Part shown: positions 43,867-51,095 of the stretch, in pieces
How positions within the stretch are numbered: position 1 is the first letter of the stretch
Layout: each line of letters begins with the position of its first letter
Assembly (NCBI RefSeq): GCF_000190415.1
Contig: NZ_AEWF01000002.1
Span: 248,001 to 312,000 of the forward strand
Source: Candidatus Odyssella thessalonicensis L13
GTDB lineage: Bacteria; Pseudomonadota; Alphaproteobacteria; Paracaedibacterales; Paracaedibacteraceae
DNA: 64,000 nt
Direction: 5' to 3'
Position numbers and translations under genes: made by a program
The notes under the pieces: model-generated
What the model saw: only the letters and a program-made list of their open reading frames with translations
The model's database searches: none
Told to the model about the DNA's origin: nothing

Positions 43867-45108
43867 ATGAGAGCAAAAATTGAATCGATTGGAATTGATG
43901 GTGATGGCGTAGCGATCGTTGAAGGAGAAAAATACTTTGTTCCTTTCACGGCCCCCGGCGACGAAATCGACTTTGAAGTTATTAAAGGCAAGAAATATTC
44001 GCGCATTAACGTTAACCAATTTTTTCAGAAATCTCCGCTTCGCCAATCGCCTCCGTGTGTTCATTTTGAAGAATGTGGCGGCTGTAAGCTTCAGCACCTG
44101 AACCAACCGTCCTACCAAGAGTTTAAAGTTGGGCTTTTAAAGCGTGCCCTTGAGTTCCACGGTGTTAAGGCCCAAGAATGGAAGCCGTTGCACATAATTC
44201 CTCCGCACCGCCGTCGTCGAATCTCGTTAACATTTGCGCATCGTCATGAAGGGATGATGATTGGGTATATGCGTCGAGGAACAAAGTGGATAATCGATAA
44301 TAAAGAATGCCATCTTGTTTTGCCGGAGATAGAGCAGTTGATACCGCGTCTTCGAAGATTATTGGCAACTATGTTCCAAAGTCGGGAGTCAGGAACTGTA
44401 GACATCTTAGCCACAAAGGTCGGATTAGACGTAAACTTGAAAACTGGCTTTTTAAGAAATCCGACTTTACCCCAAATTGAAGATTTGACCAGCTTTGCGC
44501 AAGAGAATAATATTGCCCGCTTGCTAATAAATTATCGTCCTTTAGTTACTTTTAAAGAGCCTGTGGTCAACTTCTCGGGGGTGGATGTCGCCGTTGAAGC
44601 CGGTAAATTTCTGCAAGCGAGTGATGATGCCGATGAGTTTATGCTGCAACGAGTAGCAGAGTATATGCCTATTAAGGTTAACCGCGGCGTGGATCTCTTT
44701 TCTGGGCGAGGCACCTTTACTTTTTTAATGGCAAAAAGAGGGCCTACCGATGCCTTTGAGTGTGAAAATGATGCTATTACTGCCTTACAATCAGCAGCAA
44801 ATAAGGCACAGATACCTATCACAGTTATCAAACGTGACCTTTTTGCCAATCCGTTGAGTGCTGAAGAGTTACAAGAGTATGATTTTATATTTGTGGATCC
44901 CCCACGGGCCGGCGCTTTAGCTCAAGTTGAACAAGTTGCTCAGTCGACTTTACAACATGTGGTCTATATCTCCTGTAATCCGGCCTCCTTTGCGCGCGAT
45001 GCTCAGGTACTTTGTCAAGCAGGCTTTAGTTTAGAGTCTGTGACACCTCTAGATCAGTTTTTGTGGTCAGAGCACTTAGAAGTTATCGGTAAATTTTATC
45101 GACCATGA
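43867..45108 (+). CDS. RlmD-like class I RNA m5U methyltransferase
   Basis: A 413-aa TrmA/RlmC/RlmD-family enzyme. It has an N-terminal TRAM domain (about 1-50), an iron-sulphur motif with CVHFEECGGCKLQHL (Cys ligands), a SAM-binding region (GVDLFSGRGTFTFLMA), then DFIFVDPPRAGA and the catalytic Cys in VVYISCNPASFARDAQVL. Alphaproteobacteria usually carry one such protein, and whether it modifies 23S U1939 or other sites is not resolved by sequence. AAGGAAA precedes the start. Confidence 0.9.
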   Translation: MRAKIESIGIDGDGVAIVEGEKYFVPFTAPGDEIDFEVIKGKKYSRINVNQFFQKSPLRQSPPCVHFEECGGCKLQHLNQPSYQEFKVGLLKRALEFHGVKAQEWKPLHIIPPHRRRRISLTFAHRHEGMMIGYMRRGTKWIIDNKECHLVLPEIEQLIPRLRRLLATMFQSRESGTVDILATKVGLDVNLKTGFLRNPTLPQIEDLTSFAQENNIARLLINYRPLVTFKEPVVNFSGVDVAVEAGKFLQASDDADEFMLQRVAEYMPIKVNRGVDLFSGRGTFTFLMAKRGPTDAFECENDAITALQSAANKAQIPITVIKRDLFANPLSAEELQEYDFIFVDPPRAGALAQVEQVAQSTLQHVVYISCNPASFARDAQVLCQAGFSLESVTPLDQFLWSEHLEVIGKFYRP

Positions 45109-45751
45109 TAGAGGACGTGGAATTAGCTAAAGACTTTCTAATTTAGTATTTCTAGGTATTGCTGAATTCTAGCGCCCCATGGAGCCAAGCGGCTTAAGGG
45201 CGGATTAACGCGTAGTCTTCTTAATAGTGGGATGGGATTATAGTAAAGCTTATCTCTTTGTGTAGGAAAAATAGAAAGGAGAGGTAAGCGTGAATGTAGC
45301 AGAGTACGCCATTATTCGCTCCCTGACCTAATCATATAATTTATAGCAGGATGCATCCCTCTTTTACGTGGCTTGCAGTCTATGCTTATAAGATTAATCT
45401 TCCTCAAAGATAATCTCTGGGGAGGAAGAAATTCATAAGACGATACTTAAATCTCTTCCAGGAATTATTATCCGAGGAAAAGGTGCTGAGTGAGGGTAAA
45501 AGCCGTCAACCCGTTCGGTAAAGACATGGAGCTCTGCCTAATTGTCATAGAGAGCTGTAACGCGGCCATTAATATAGTGAAGCGTTTTAGGGACTCCCGT
45601 AAAGGTACGTTATTTTGAAGTCACGCAGCAGATAGAAATCCTTCCTAAGAGACAACAATAATTTGGCGAGATGAACTGACAGACACTTAACGTTGCTCAA
45701 TTAAATAGTGAATCTCGTGTGCTTCTAATTTCCGGTCTTAACCTTCTAAAA
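45109..45751. other. Intergenic region with eroded coding DNA, 643 bases
   Basis: Contains the leftward remnant at 45433-45680. The rest (45109-45430) has no intact frame. Parts read leftward show coding-like stretches broken by stops. No tRNA or repeat was seen. Confidence 0.45.
45433..45680 (-). pseudogene. Degraded gene, possibly a transposase C-terminus
   Basis: Reading leftward, a stretch of coding quality gives VPKTLHYINGRVTALYDN, an in-frame stop, then AELHVFTERVDGFYPHSA and FPRIIIPGRDLSIVL before a stop at 45433. Upstream a different frame reads RDFKITYLYG, so at least one frameshift is also present. The pattern of a basic strand, G-x-V and then H-x-F recalls the C-terminal beta domain of IS21/Mu-type transposases, but the similarity is weak. 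It is clearly eroded coding DNA, whatever the family. Confidence 0.5.
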
Positions 45752-46483
45752 TTAGGGAGTGAACTTAGTAAAGACTTGATACATGGCAATTGCTGCAGCA
45801 TTTGAAACATTCAGTGTAGAAAATTCCTTAGTTGTCTCTAAGCGGATCAAAAAGTCGCAGTTTTTCTTCGTCAACTCTCGCATCCCAGCCCCTTCCGCGC
45901 CCATCACTAAGCCGACCTTGCCAGAAAAGCTGATATTGGAGAGACTTTGGTCGCCGCTTTCGGCAAATCCATATATCCAGAACCCAGCTTCTTTCAGTTC
46001 TTGGATTGCATTAGCAAGATTTGCATAGCGCATAATAGGAACAATCTCTAAAGCCCCAGAGGCTGATTTGGCTAATACGCCTGTCTCTTCGGGGGCATGG
46101 CGGTCGGTCATCACCAGAGCCTTGGCTCCAAAGGCCGCGGCTGTGCGAATGATCGCGCCCACATTATGAGGATCACTCACTTGGTCGAGAATAATGACCA
46201 ATTGATTAGGGTGACTAAATGCTTTGAGCTCATCGATTCCTAAAGGATCGAGGCCGGAAACTCGCATCGCAATGCCTTGATGGACAGCCTCACTCCCTAG
46301 TGTTTTGTCAAACCATGCCTTATCCGCTTGTCGCGTCTTGATTGGCTTGGGGAGGGGCGGAAACTTTTCCAGTAGTCTTTCTGATGAATAAATAATTTCA
46401 TCAATCTGTCGCATGGGATTTTGTAAGGCGGCCGCACACGGATGAATTCCGTACATATAATATTTTGAGCGATGGAGCTTCAT
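45752..46483 (-). CDS. rlmB: 23S rRNA Gm2251 methyltransferase RlmB
   Basis: SPOUT-class 2'-O-methyltransferase. The 243-aa protein has the TrmH-family substrate-binding N-domain (about 1-80, YGIHPCAAALQNP) and the knotted catalytic domain with motif 1 DPHNVGAIIRTAAAFGA, motif 2 GLVMGAEGAGMRELTKKNCD and motif 3 LNVSNAAAIAMYQ. An AAGGAAA site lies before the ATG. RlmB often sits just upstream of tRNA-Tyr and the tuf/secE region in alphaproteobacteria, as here. Confidence 0.94.
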   Translation of the reverse strand: MKLHRSKYYMYGIHPCAAALQNPMRQIDEIIYSSERLLEKFPPLPKPIKTRQADKAWFDKTLGSEAVHQGIAMRVSGLDPLGIDELKAFSHPNQLVIILDQVSDPHNVGAIIRTAAAFGAKALVMTDRHAPEETGVLAKSASGALEIVPIMRYANLANAIQELKEAGFWIYGFAESGDQSLSNISFSGKVGLVMGAEGAGMRELTKKNCDFLIRLETTKEFSTLNVSNAAAIAMYQVFTKFTP

Positions 46484-47328
46484 AAGATAAATTTCCTTTT
46501 TGTTATCTGTATCACATCCTCTTAATTTTTTCCACTTTAGTGTGGAACAGCTTGGTTAGGAGAAGATATTAGCGTGACGGTAATAAGACTTCACCACCTC
46601 TTCCTTAACTCTTTCCTAGAAGAGTGATCTCTTAAAGGGATGAGATAGTTAGAATTATAGCAGGTGAGAGAAAGATGGTTGATTTTCAAACTTATCGCTC
46701 TGTCGTAATTTTTCTAAAGTATTATCTCTTAGTTTAAAGATGTAAGTTAATAATATTGTGGAGAATAATTATGAGAGACCAAGAGTTAAAAGAGATAATT
46801 GACAAATTACTTTAAGAAAGCGCAAGAAGGAAAGCTAAACTTTGCATTAGCTATGATGTTCTCTGATCAGGAAGACAGCTGGTGGTTCGAGGCGCATACT
46901 TCAGGAAAACTCAAAGCATTATAAAAGCTTTTTGAGATAGATGCGAACGCTGAAGCTGAAGCGCAGATCCATTTGAAAGAGCAAGCTAACAACCCTGAAA
47001 CTGTTATCTATTTTAATTTACCAGCTGAAAAGGTGCCCCTAGAAGTTTCATAAGTTTGTGCTTTTGTTAGCTTGTATGGGTAAGAGAGGCAGGATAAGCA
47101 TGAATCGTGGGCTCGCGCGCAGGCTGTTGAGAAACCTTTAGGGCTTTCCTCCTAATTTGCACCAAAGCAGACGTCATATTGCTATGTATACAATTATTCT
47201 TAAAGGTTGACTGGAATGGATTAAATTGTAAGACCCGGAGAACCCGATAAATACAGATCTAAATCGCCCGTCTAGAAGAGAGGAGTTGGATTCTGCCAAA
47301 GAAAAAGTTAGAAAAACAAAAAACAATG
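46484..47328. other. Long gene-poor region before the tRNA cluster
   Basis: Roughly 850 bases that hold only the small pseudogene at 46771-47053. The section 47054-47328 shows no intact frame. A 20-codon frame at 46675-46737 behind a GTGAGAG site is too short to call. The right end carries the tRNA promoter. Confidence 0.4.
46771..47053 (+). pseudogene. Small broken gene of unknown family
   Basis: Starts with a good GGAG site and ATG (RDQELKEIIDKLL, then stop). A frameshift near 46810 brings up FKKAQEGKLNFALAMMFSDQ and, after DSWWFEAHTSGKLKAL, an in-frame TAA, then KLFEIDANAEAEAQIHLKEQ and a natural-looking stop at 47051. One shift plus one nonsense codon restore a protein of about 93 residues. 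I do not recognise the family. Confidence 0.6.
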
Positions 47329-47358
47329 TTGACAGGTAGTGTTTAAATCAATTACAAA
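47329..47358 (+). promoter_or_regulatory. Promoter of the tRNA cluster
   Basis: A perfect TTGACA at 47329-47334, an 18-base spacer and TACAAA at 47353-47358, placed 17 bases before the tRNA-Tyr 5' end. This is a good sigma-70-type promoter for the Tyr-Gly pair. Confidence 0.65.
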
Positions 47359-47375
47359 ATTGTAGTAGTGAACCA

Positions 47376-47461
47376 GGAGGGATGGCCGAGCGGTCAAAGG
47401 CAGCAGACTGTAAATCTGCCGACGTATGTCTACGTAGGTTCAAATCCTTCTCCCTCCACCA
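47376..47461 (+). tRNA. tRNA-Tyr (GTA)
   Basis: An 86-base class II tRNA with an encoded CCA end. Acceptor GGAGGGA pairs with TCCCTCC; the anticodon arm GCAGA-CTGTAAA-TCTGC carries GTA at 47410-47412; there is a long variable arm and T-loop GTTCAAATC. Confidence 0.96.
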
Positions 47462-47506
47462 TCATACTTGAAATGCAAGATTATGGATGGTATAGTTCAA
47501 CAGTAT

Positions 47507-47580
47507 GCGGGTGTAGCTTAGTGGTAAAGCCCCAGCCTTCCAAGCTGGTTATGAGGGTTCGATTCCCTTCACCCGCTCCA
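47507..47580 (+). tRNA. tRNA-Gly (TCC)
   Basis: A 74-base tRNA with encoded CCA. Acceptor GCGGGTG pairs with CACCCGC; the anticodon arm CCAGC-CTTCCAA-GCTGG carries TCC at 47539-47541; T-loop GTTCGATTC. It follows tRNA-Tyr by 45 bases, as in the tyrU-glyT order of many proteobacteria. Confidence 0.96.
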
Positions 47581-47621
47581 ATTTTTTTTAATGAGCAGTT
47601 CAGCACAGGGTATATAAGGGG

Positions 47622-47650
47622 GGGGATCCTTAGGATCTCCACTTTTTCTA
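47622..47650 (+). terminator. Intrinsic terminator after tRNA-Gly
   Basis: An 8-bp stem with one G-T pair (GGGGATCC with GGATCTCC, 3-base loop) is followed by CTTTTTCT. It lies where thrT and tuf usually follow tRNA-Gly, and separates the Tyr-Gly transcript from tRNA-Trp. Confidence 0.65.
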
Positions 47651-47708
47651 TAGACAGCAGTAATTATATGAGTTATAAATTCATAAACAAGAAGTGTCTA
47701 TAGTATGC

Positions 47709-47785
47709 AGGAGTGTAGCTCAATTGGCTAGAGCGTCGGTCTCCAAAACCGAAGGTTGGGGGTTCGAGACCCTCCACTCCTGCCA
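47709..47785 (+). tRNA. tRNA-Trp (CCA)
   Basis: A 77-base tRNA with encoded CCA end. Acceptor AGGAGTG pairs with CACTCCT; the anticodon arm TCGGT-CTCCAAA-ACCGA carries CCA at 47743-47745. It lies 35 bases before secE, the classic trnW-secE-nusG order. Confidence 0.97.
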
Positions 47786-47820
47786 TTTTTGTGTTTGCGA
47801 TACAGATTAGAGTGTAATAT

Positions 47821-48036
47821 ATGAGTACCGAAAGTAAGAGTCTTATTCAACAAGCTCGGGATTTTTTTCCACAAGTTCGTCAAGAAGCAAAAAAAGTAAC
47901 CTGGCCTTCCTGGAATGAGACAAAGTTAACGACAACATTCGTCTTTATCTTCGCAGTTGTTGCGGCTATTTACTTTGCGGTTGTAGATTCCATCGCTTAT
48001 CGTTGTGTTAATTTCCTTATCGGTATTGCCGGTTAA
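47821..48036 (+). CDS. secE: Preprotein translocase subunit SecE
   Basis: A 71-aa single-membrane-helix subunit of the SecYEG channel. It has the conserved FFPQVRQEAKKVTWPSWNET amphipathic segment, then the helix TTTFVFIFAVVAAIYFAVV. This is the short one-helix form. Confidence 0.96.
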   Translation: MSTESKSLIQQARDFFPQVRQEAKKVTWPSWNETKLTTTFVFIFAVVAAIYFAVVDSIAYRCVNFLIGIAG

Positions 48037-48082
48037 TGGTATTTTTGAAGATTGCGTGATCGCAAAGTCTTGAGGTTAAATA

Positions 48083-48613
48083 ATGGCTCTCCGTTGGTAT
48101 GTTGTAAACGTTTATTCTGGCTTTGAAAAGAAAGTCGCTCAGGCTATTCGTGAACAAGCTGAAAAAAAAGGTCTGCAAGATTACTTTGGAGAAATTCTTG
48201 TGCCTTCGGAAGAAGTTGTTGAAATCAGACGCGGTGCTAAGATCTCTGTTGAAAAAAATTATTTTCCAGGTTATGTTCTTGCGAAAATTGATTTAAATGA
48301 TGAATCATGGCATCTTGTACGCAATACTCCAAAAGTATCAGGATTCTTGGGCGCGAAGGGCAAACCTGCCCCTATTTCAGAAGCAGAAGTCTCTCGCATT
48401 TTGAAGCAAGTTCAAGATTCAGCAGAACGTCCAAGGCATGCAATTGACTTTGAAATTGGTGAACAGATCCGAGTTTGTGATGGACCTTTCTCCTCCTTTA
48501 GCGGCGTCGTGGAAGACGTTGATAATGAAAAAGCACGCCTTAAAGTGTCTGTTATGATTTTCGGGCGTCCGACACCCGTTGAGCTGGAATTCAACCAGGT
48601 TGAAAAAATATAG
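48083..48613 (+). CDS. nusG: Transcription termination/antitermination factor NusG
   Basis: A 176-aa protein that binds RNA polymerase and links it to Rho or the ribosome. N-terminal NGN domain: [27 protein letters not shown]-type motif ([11 protein letters not shown]), then [11 protein letters not shown]-terminal KOW domain with [25 protein letters not shown] precedes the start. Confidence 0.97.
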   Translation: MALRWYVVNVYSGFEKKVAQAIREQAEKKGLQDYFGEILVPSEEVVEIRRGAKISVEKNYFPGYVLAKIDLNDESWHLVRNTPKVSGFLGAKGKPAPISEAEVSRILKQVQDSAERPRHAIDFEIGEQIRVCDGPFSSFSGVVEDVDNEKARLKVSVMIFGRPTPVELEFNQVEKI

Positions 48614-48643
48614 TCGGCTCTTTCTTAAGTAAAAGAGAATAGC

Positions 48644-48676
48644 GTGTGGGAGATAGGGACCACTATCAAACCACAC
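48644..48676 (+). promoter_or_regulatory. Structured leader of the rplK-rplA mRNA
   Basis: A two-step hairpin: outer GTGTGG (48644-48649) with CCACAC (48671-48676), inner GATAG with CTATC. It lies 35 bases before rplK. The L11 operon is controlled in many bacteria by L1 binding to a leader that mimics its rRNA site; this hairpin is the natural candidate. The assignment is by position, not by a proven motif. Confidence 0.45.
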
Positions 48677-48710
48677 ACTCAGGAAAACACTAAAATAACT
48701 GAGGATAGTT

Positions 48711-49139
48711 ATGGCAAAGAAGATCACAGGGTACATTAAGTTACAAGTATCCGCAGGAAAAGCGAATCCGTCACCACCTATTGGGCCTGCTTTGGGTCAA
48801 CGCGGATTAAATATTATGGAATTCTGTAAAGCATTTAATGCTGAAAGTCAGAGTATGGAACCAGGGATGCCTATCCCCGTGGTTATTACGGTCTACGCTG
48901 ATCGTACCTTTTCATTTGTTATGAAGACTCCGCCAGCTTCTTATCTTCTTAAGAAGGCAGCAAAGCTCGGTAAAGGATCACAAACACCTGGCCGTGGTGC
49001 GGTTGGTCAAGTGACGATGGGGCAGGTGCGGGAAATAGCGCAACTGAAAATGGTTGATCTAAATGCGAATGATATTGATGCAGCTGCATTAATGATTGCA
49101 GGTTCTGCTCGTTCAATGGGCTTGGAAGTGGTGGAGTAA
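48711..49139 (+). CDS. rplK: 50S ribosomal protein L11
   Basis: A 142-aa protein of the GTPase-associated centre. It has [26 protein letters not shown] at the start and the C-terminal RNA-binding domain with ARSMGLEV near the end. Length and both domains are standard. It begins the rplKAJL-rpoBC run. Confidence 0.98.
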   Translation: MAKKITGYIKLQVSAGKANPSPPIGPALGQRGLNIMEFCKAFNAESQSMEPGMPIPVVITVYADRTFSFVMKTPPASYLLKKAAKLGKGSQTPGRGAVGQVTMGQVREIAQLKMVDLNANDIDAAALMIAGSARSMGLEVVE

Positions 49140-49145
49140 AAAGTC

Positions 49146-49832
49146 ATGGCAAAGTTAGGAAAAAGACTTAAGAACGCTGCTCAAGAAGTCGATCGCAATA
49201 AAGTTTACTCTTTAGCTGAAGCAGTTAAAGTTATCAAGAAGTGTGCTACAGCTAAGTTTGATGAGACTATTGAAGTTGCCATGAACTTGAATGTTGACCC
49301 CCGCAAAGCTGACCAAAATTTGCGCGGCGTTGTGCAATTACCCAACGGGACAGGTAAAACCTATCGCGTAGCCGTTTTTGCAAAAGGCCCTAAAGCAGAA
49401 GAAGCTTTAAAAGCTGGAGCTGATATTGTGGGCGCTGAAGATCTAATGGAAAAAATCCAAGCGGGCGATATGCCATTCGATCGTTGTATTGCCACTCCGG
49501 ATATGATGGGGCTTGTAGGTCGTGTTGGTAAGATTCTCGGTCCCCGTGGCTTAATGCCTAACCCCAAGCTTGGAACCGTTACCATGGACGTTGCTGAGGC
49601 TATTAAATCAGTTAAGGGTGGTCAGGTTGAATACCGCACTGAAAAAGCAGGTATCGTTCATGCTGGTGTAGGTAAAGCAAGCTTTAGCGAGCAAGCTATT
49701 ATAGAAAATGTGAAATCTTATGTTGATGCTGTCATTAAGGCAAAGCCAACAGGCGTTAAGGGAACATACTTAAAGTCTTTGAGCTTAAGCTCTACGATGG
49801 GGCCAGCAGTTAAATTTGAGATTTCTGAGTAA
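49146..49832 (+). CDS. rplA: 50S ribosomal protein L1
   Basis: A 228-aa protein of the L1 stalk and translational repressor of its own operon. It has [21 protein letters not shown], the signature [21 protein letters not shown], and the C-terminal end [17 protein letters not shown]. It starts 6 bases after rplK. Confidence 0.98.
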   Translation: MAKLGKRLKNAAQEVDRNKVYSLAEAVKVIKKCATAKFDETIEVAMNLNVDPRKADQNLRGVVQLPNGTGKTYRVAVFAKGPKAEEALKAGADIVGAEDLMEKIQAGDMPFDRCIATPDMMGLVGRVGKILGPRGLMPNPKLGTVTMDVAEAIKSVKGGQVEYRTEKAGIVHAGVGKASFSEQAIIENVKSYVDAVIKAKPTGVKGTYLKSLSLSSTMGPAVKFEISE

Positions 49833-50031
49833 ATTCTAAAGGGGGGGATCCCCCCTCTCTAGATACACAAGGTAAATCCTTGTGTCTGTCCAAGACTGTA
49901 GGTCCGTTTAGGGTAATGGGAAACCGCCTATTGAGACAGAGGGACGCGACTCCTTCTGGGACAGAAAAACCGGGCTAACCGGTTTAAGCTCTGTGAGTGT
50001 ACAGAGAAAATAAACTGTTAGGAGTGTTAAC
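49833..50031 (+). promoter_or_regulatory. L10 leader region upstream of rplJ
   Basis: A 199-base gap between rplA and rplJ that contains several stems: GGGGGGATCCCCCC (49841-49855), ACACAAGG/CCTTGTGT (49865-49885), AAACCGG/CCGGTTT (49967-49985) and CTCTGT/ACAGAG (49989-50006), then AGGAG before the rplJ ATG. In many bacteria the L10-L12 complex binds this leader and represses translation of rplJL. The presence of a structured leader at the right place supports that. The exact kink-turn site was not resolved. Confidence 0.55.
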
Positions 50032-50544
50032 ATGAACCGTTCAGAAAAAGAACAGCTAGTTGCGCAGATGCGTGAGAAGTTGATGAACGCCAAGTGTGTT
50101 GTAGTGGCCCATCAAACCGGCCTTACAGTATCTGAGGTGTCCGCTCTTCGTCGTGAGATGCGTGGTGCTAGTGCAGAGTTCAAGGTTTTGAAAAACACTC
50201 TCGCCAAGATCGCAGTACAAGGAACCCCTCTTGAGGGATTATCTGCTATTTTAGAAGGGCCAACAGCACTTGCTTTTTCTAGCGAAGATGTAATTGCTCC
50301 TGCAAAAGTAACAGCGAAGTTTGCAAATAAAAACGATCGCTTGAAACTTGTGGGTGGCTATCTTGATGGTCAGATCCTTGATGCAAAAGGTGTTGATGCG
50401 TTGGCTAAATTGCCATCACTTGATGAGCTGCGCTCCAAGATTATTGCTGTTATCAATACCCCAGCAACTCGTATTGCCCTATTGGCGAAAGAACCTGCTA
50501 CCCGTGTGGCGCGCGTATTGAACGCCTACGGCAGTGGTCAATAA
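50032..50544 (+). CDS. rplJ: 50S ribosomal protein L10
   Basis: A 170-aa base of the L7/L12 stalk. It has MNRSEKEQLVAQMREKL, then RREMRGASAEFKVLKNTLAK, and the C-terminal helix (about 140-170) that binds L12 dimers. GGAG precedes the start. Confidence 0.97.
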   Translation: MNRSEKEQLVAQMREKLMNAKCVVVAHQTGLTVSEVSALRREMRGASAEFKVLKNTLAKIAVQGTPLEGLSAILEGPTALAFSSEDVIAPAKVTAKFANKNDRLKLVGGYLDGQILDAKGVDALAKLPSLDELRSKIIAVINTPATRIALLAKEPATRVARVLNAYGSGQ

Positions 50545-50576
50545 CCTTGATAAGATAAAGACAGAAGGAGATATAA

Positions 50577-50951
50577 ATGTCTGCTAATCTAGATAAAATC
50601 GTTGAAGAGTTATCAAAACTCACAGTTTTAGAAGCTGCTGAGCTTTCTAAGAAATTAGAAGAGCATTGGGGCGTTACAGCTGCAGCTCCTGTTGCAGTTG
50701 CAGCAGCCGGTGGTATGGCTGCAGAAGCTGCTGAAGCAAAAACAGAATTTGATGTTGTTTTAGCTGATGCGGGTGCAAACAAAATCAACGTTATTAAAGT
50801 TGTTCGTGAAGTTACAGGCCTTGGTCTTAAAGAAGCTAAAGACCTTGTTGAAGCAGCTCCAAAGGCTGTTAAAACAGCAGTTAGCAAAGACGAAGCTGAT
50901 AAGCTTAAGAAGCAGCTTGAAGAAGCTGGTGCAAAAGTTGAAGTTAAATAA
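50577..50951 (+). CDS. rplL: 50S ribosomal protein L7/L12
   Basis: A 124-aa stalk protein that recruits translation GTPases. It has an N-terminal dimerisation domain, an Ala-rich hinge ([20 protein letters not shown]), and the C-terminal domain [42 protein letters not shown] lies upstream. Confidence 0.98.
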   Translation: MSANLDKIVEELSKLTVLEAAELSKKLEEHWGVTAAAPVAVAAAGGMAAEAAEAKTEFDVVLADAGANKINVIKVVREVTGLGLKEAKDLVEAAPKAVKTAVSKDEADKLKKQLEEAGAKVEVK

Positions 50952-50964
50952 GCTTACTGCACAT

Positions 50965-50988
50965 GGAGGAGGCGTTTATGCCTCCTTC
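50965..50988 (+). terminator. Hairpin after rplL
   Basis: GGAGGAGGC with GCCTCCTTCC, 6-base loop, just after the rplL stop. It is followed by mixed pyrimidines, not a clean T-run. It may act as a partial terminator that lowers rpoBC expression relative to the ribosomal genes. Confidence 0.5.
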
Positions 50989-50993
50989 CTCTC

Positions 50994-51040
50994 AAACAAC
51001 TCTTTAATGCAGACAATTAATCTGTATCAAAGAGTTGTTT
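50994..51040 (+). promoter_or_regulatory. rplL-rpoB intergenic long hairpin
   Basis: A perfect 12-bp inverted repeat (AAACAACTCTTT at 50994-51005, AAAGAGTTGTTT at 51029-51040) encloses a second small stem (CAGA/TCTG). In E. coli the same gap carries an attenuator and an RNase III site, so processing or attenuation is a fair guess here. Confidence 0.6.
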
Positions 51041-51095
51041 AATCGTTTGTATAAACAGCTAATTTTAAAAAAATAGACTTTTAATGAGGGAATCA

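Noticed and set aside
46675-46737. 20-codon frame behind a GTGAGAG site
   Set aside because: Too short to support, and with no recognisable sequence.
47368-47703. Frame running through the tRNA genes
   Set aside because: It is formed by tRNA-Tyr and tRNA-Gly sequence; no protein features.
50767-51042. Lys/Leu-rich 91-codon frame over rplL
   Set aside because: It is a shifted reading of rplL and the following hairpins.
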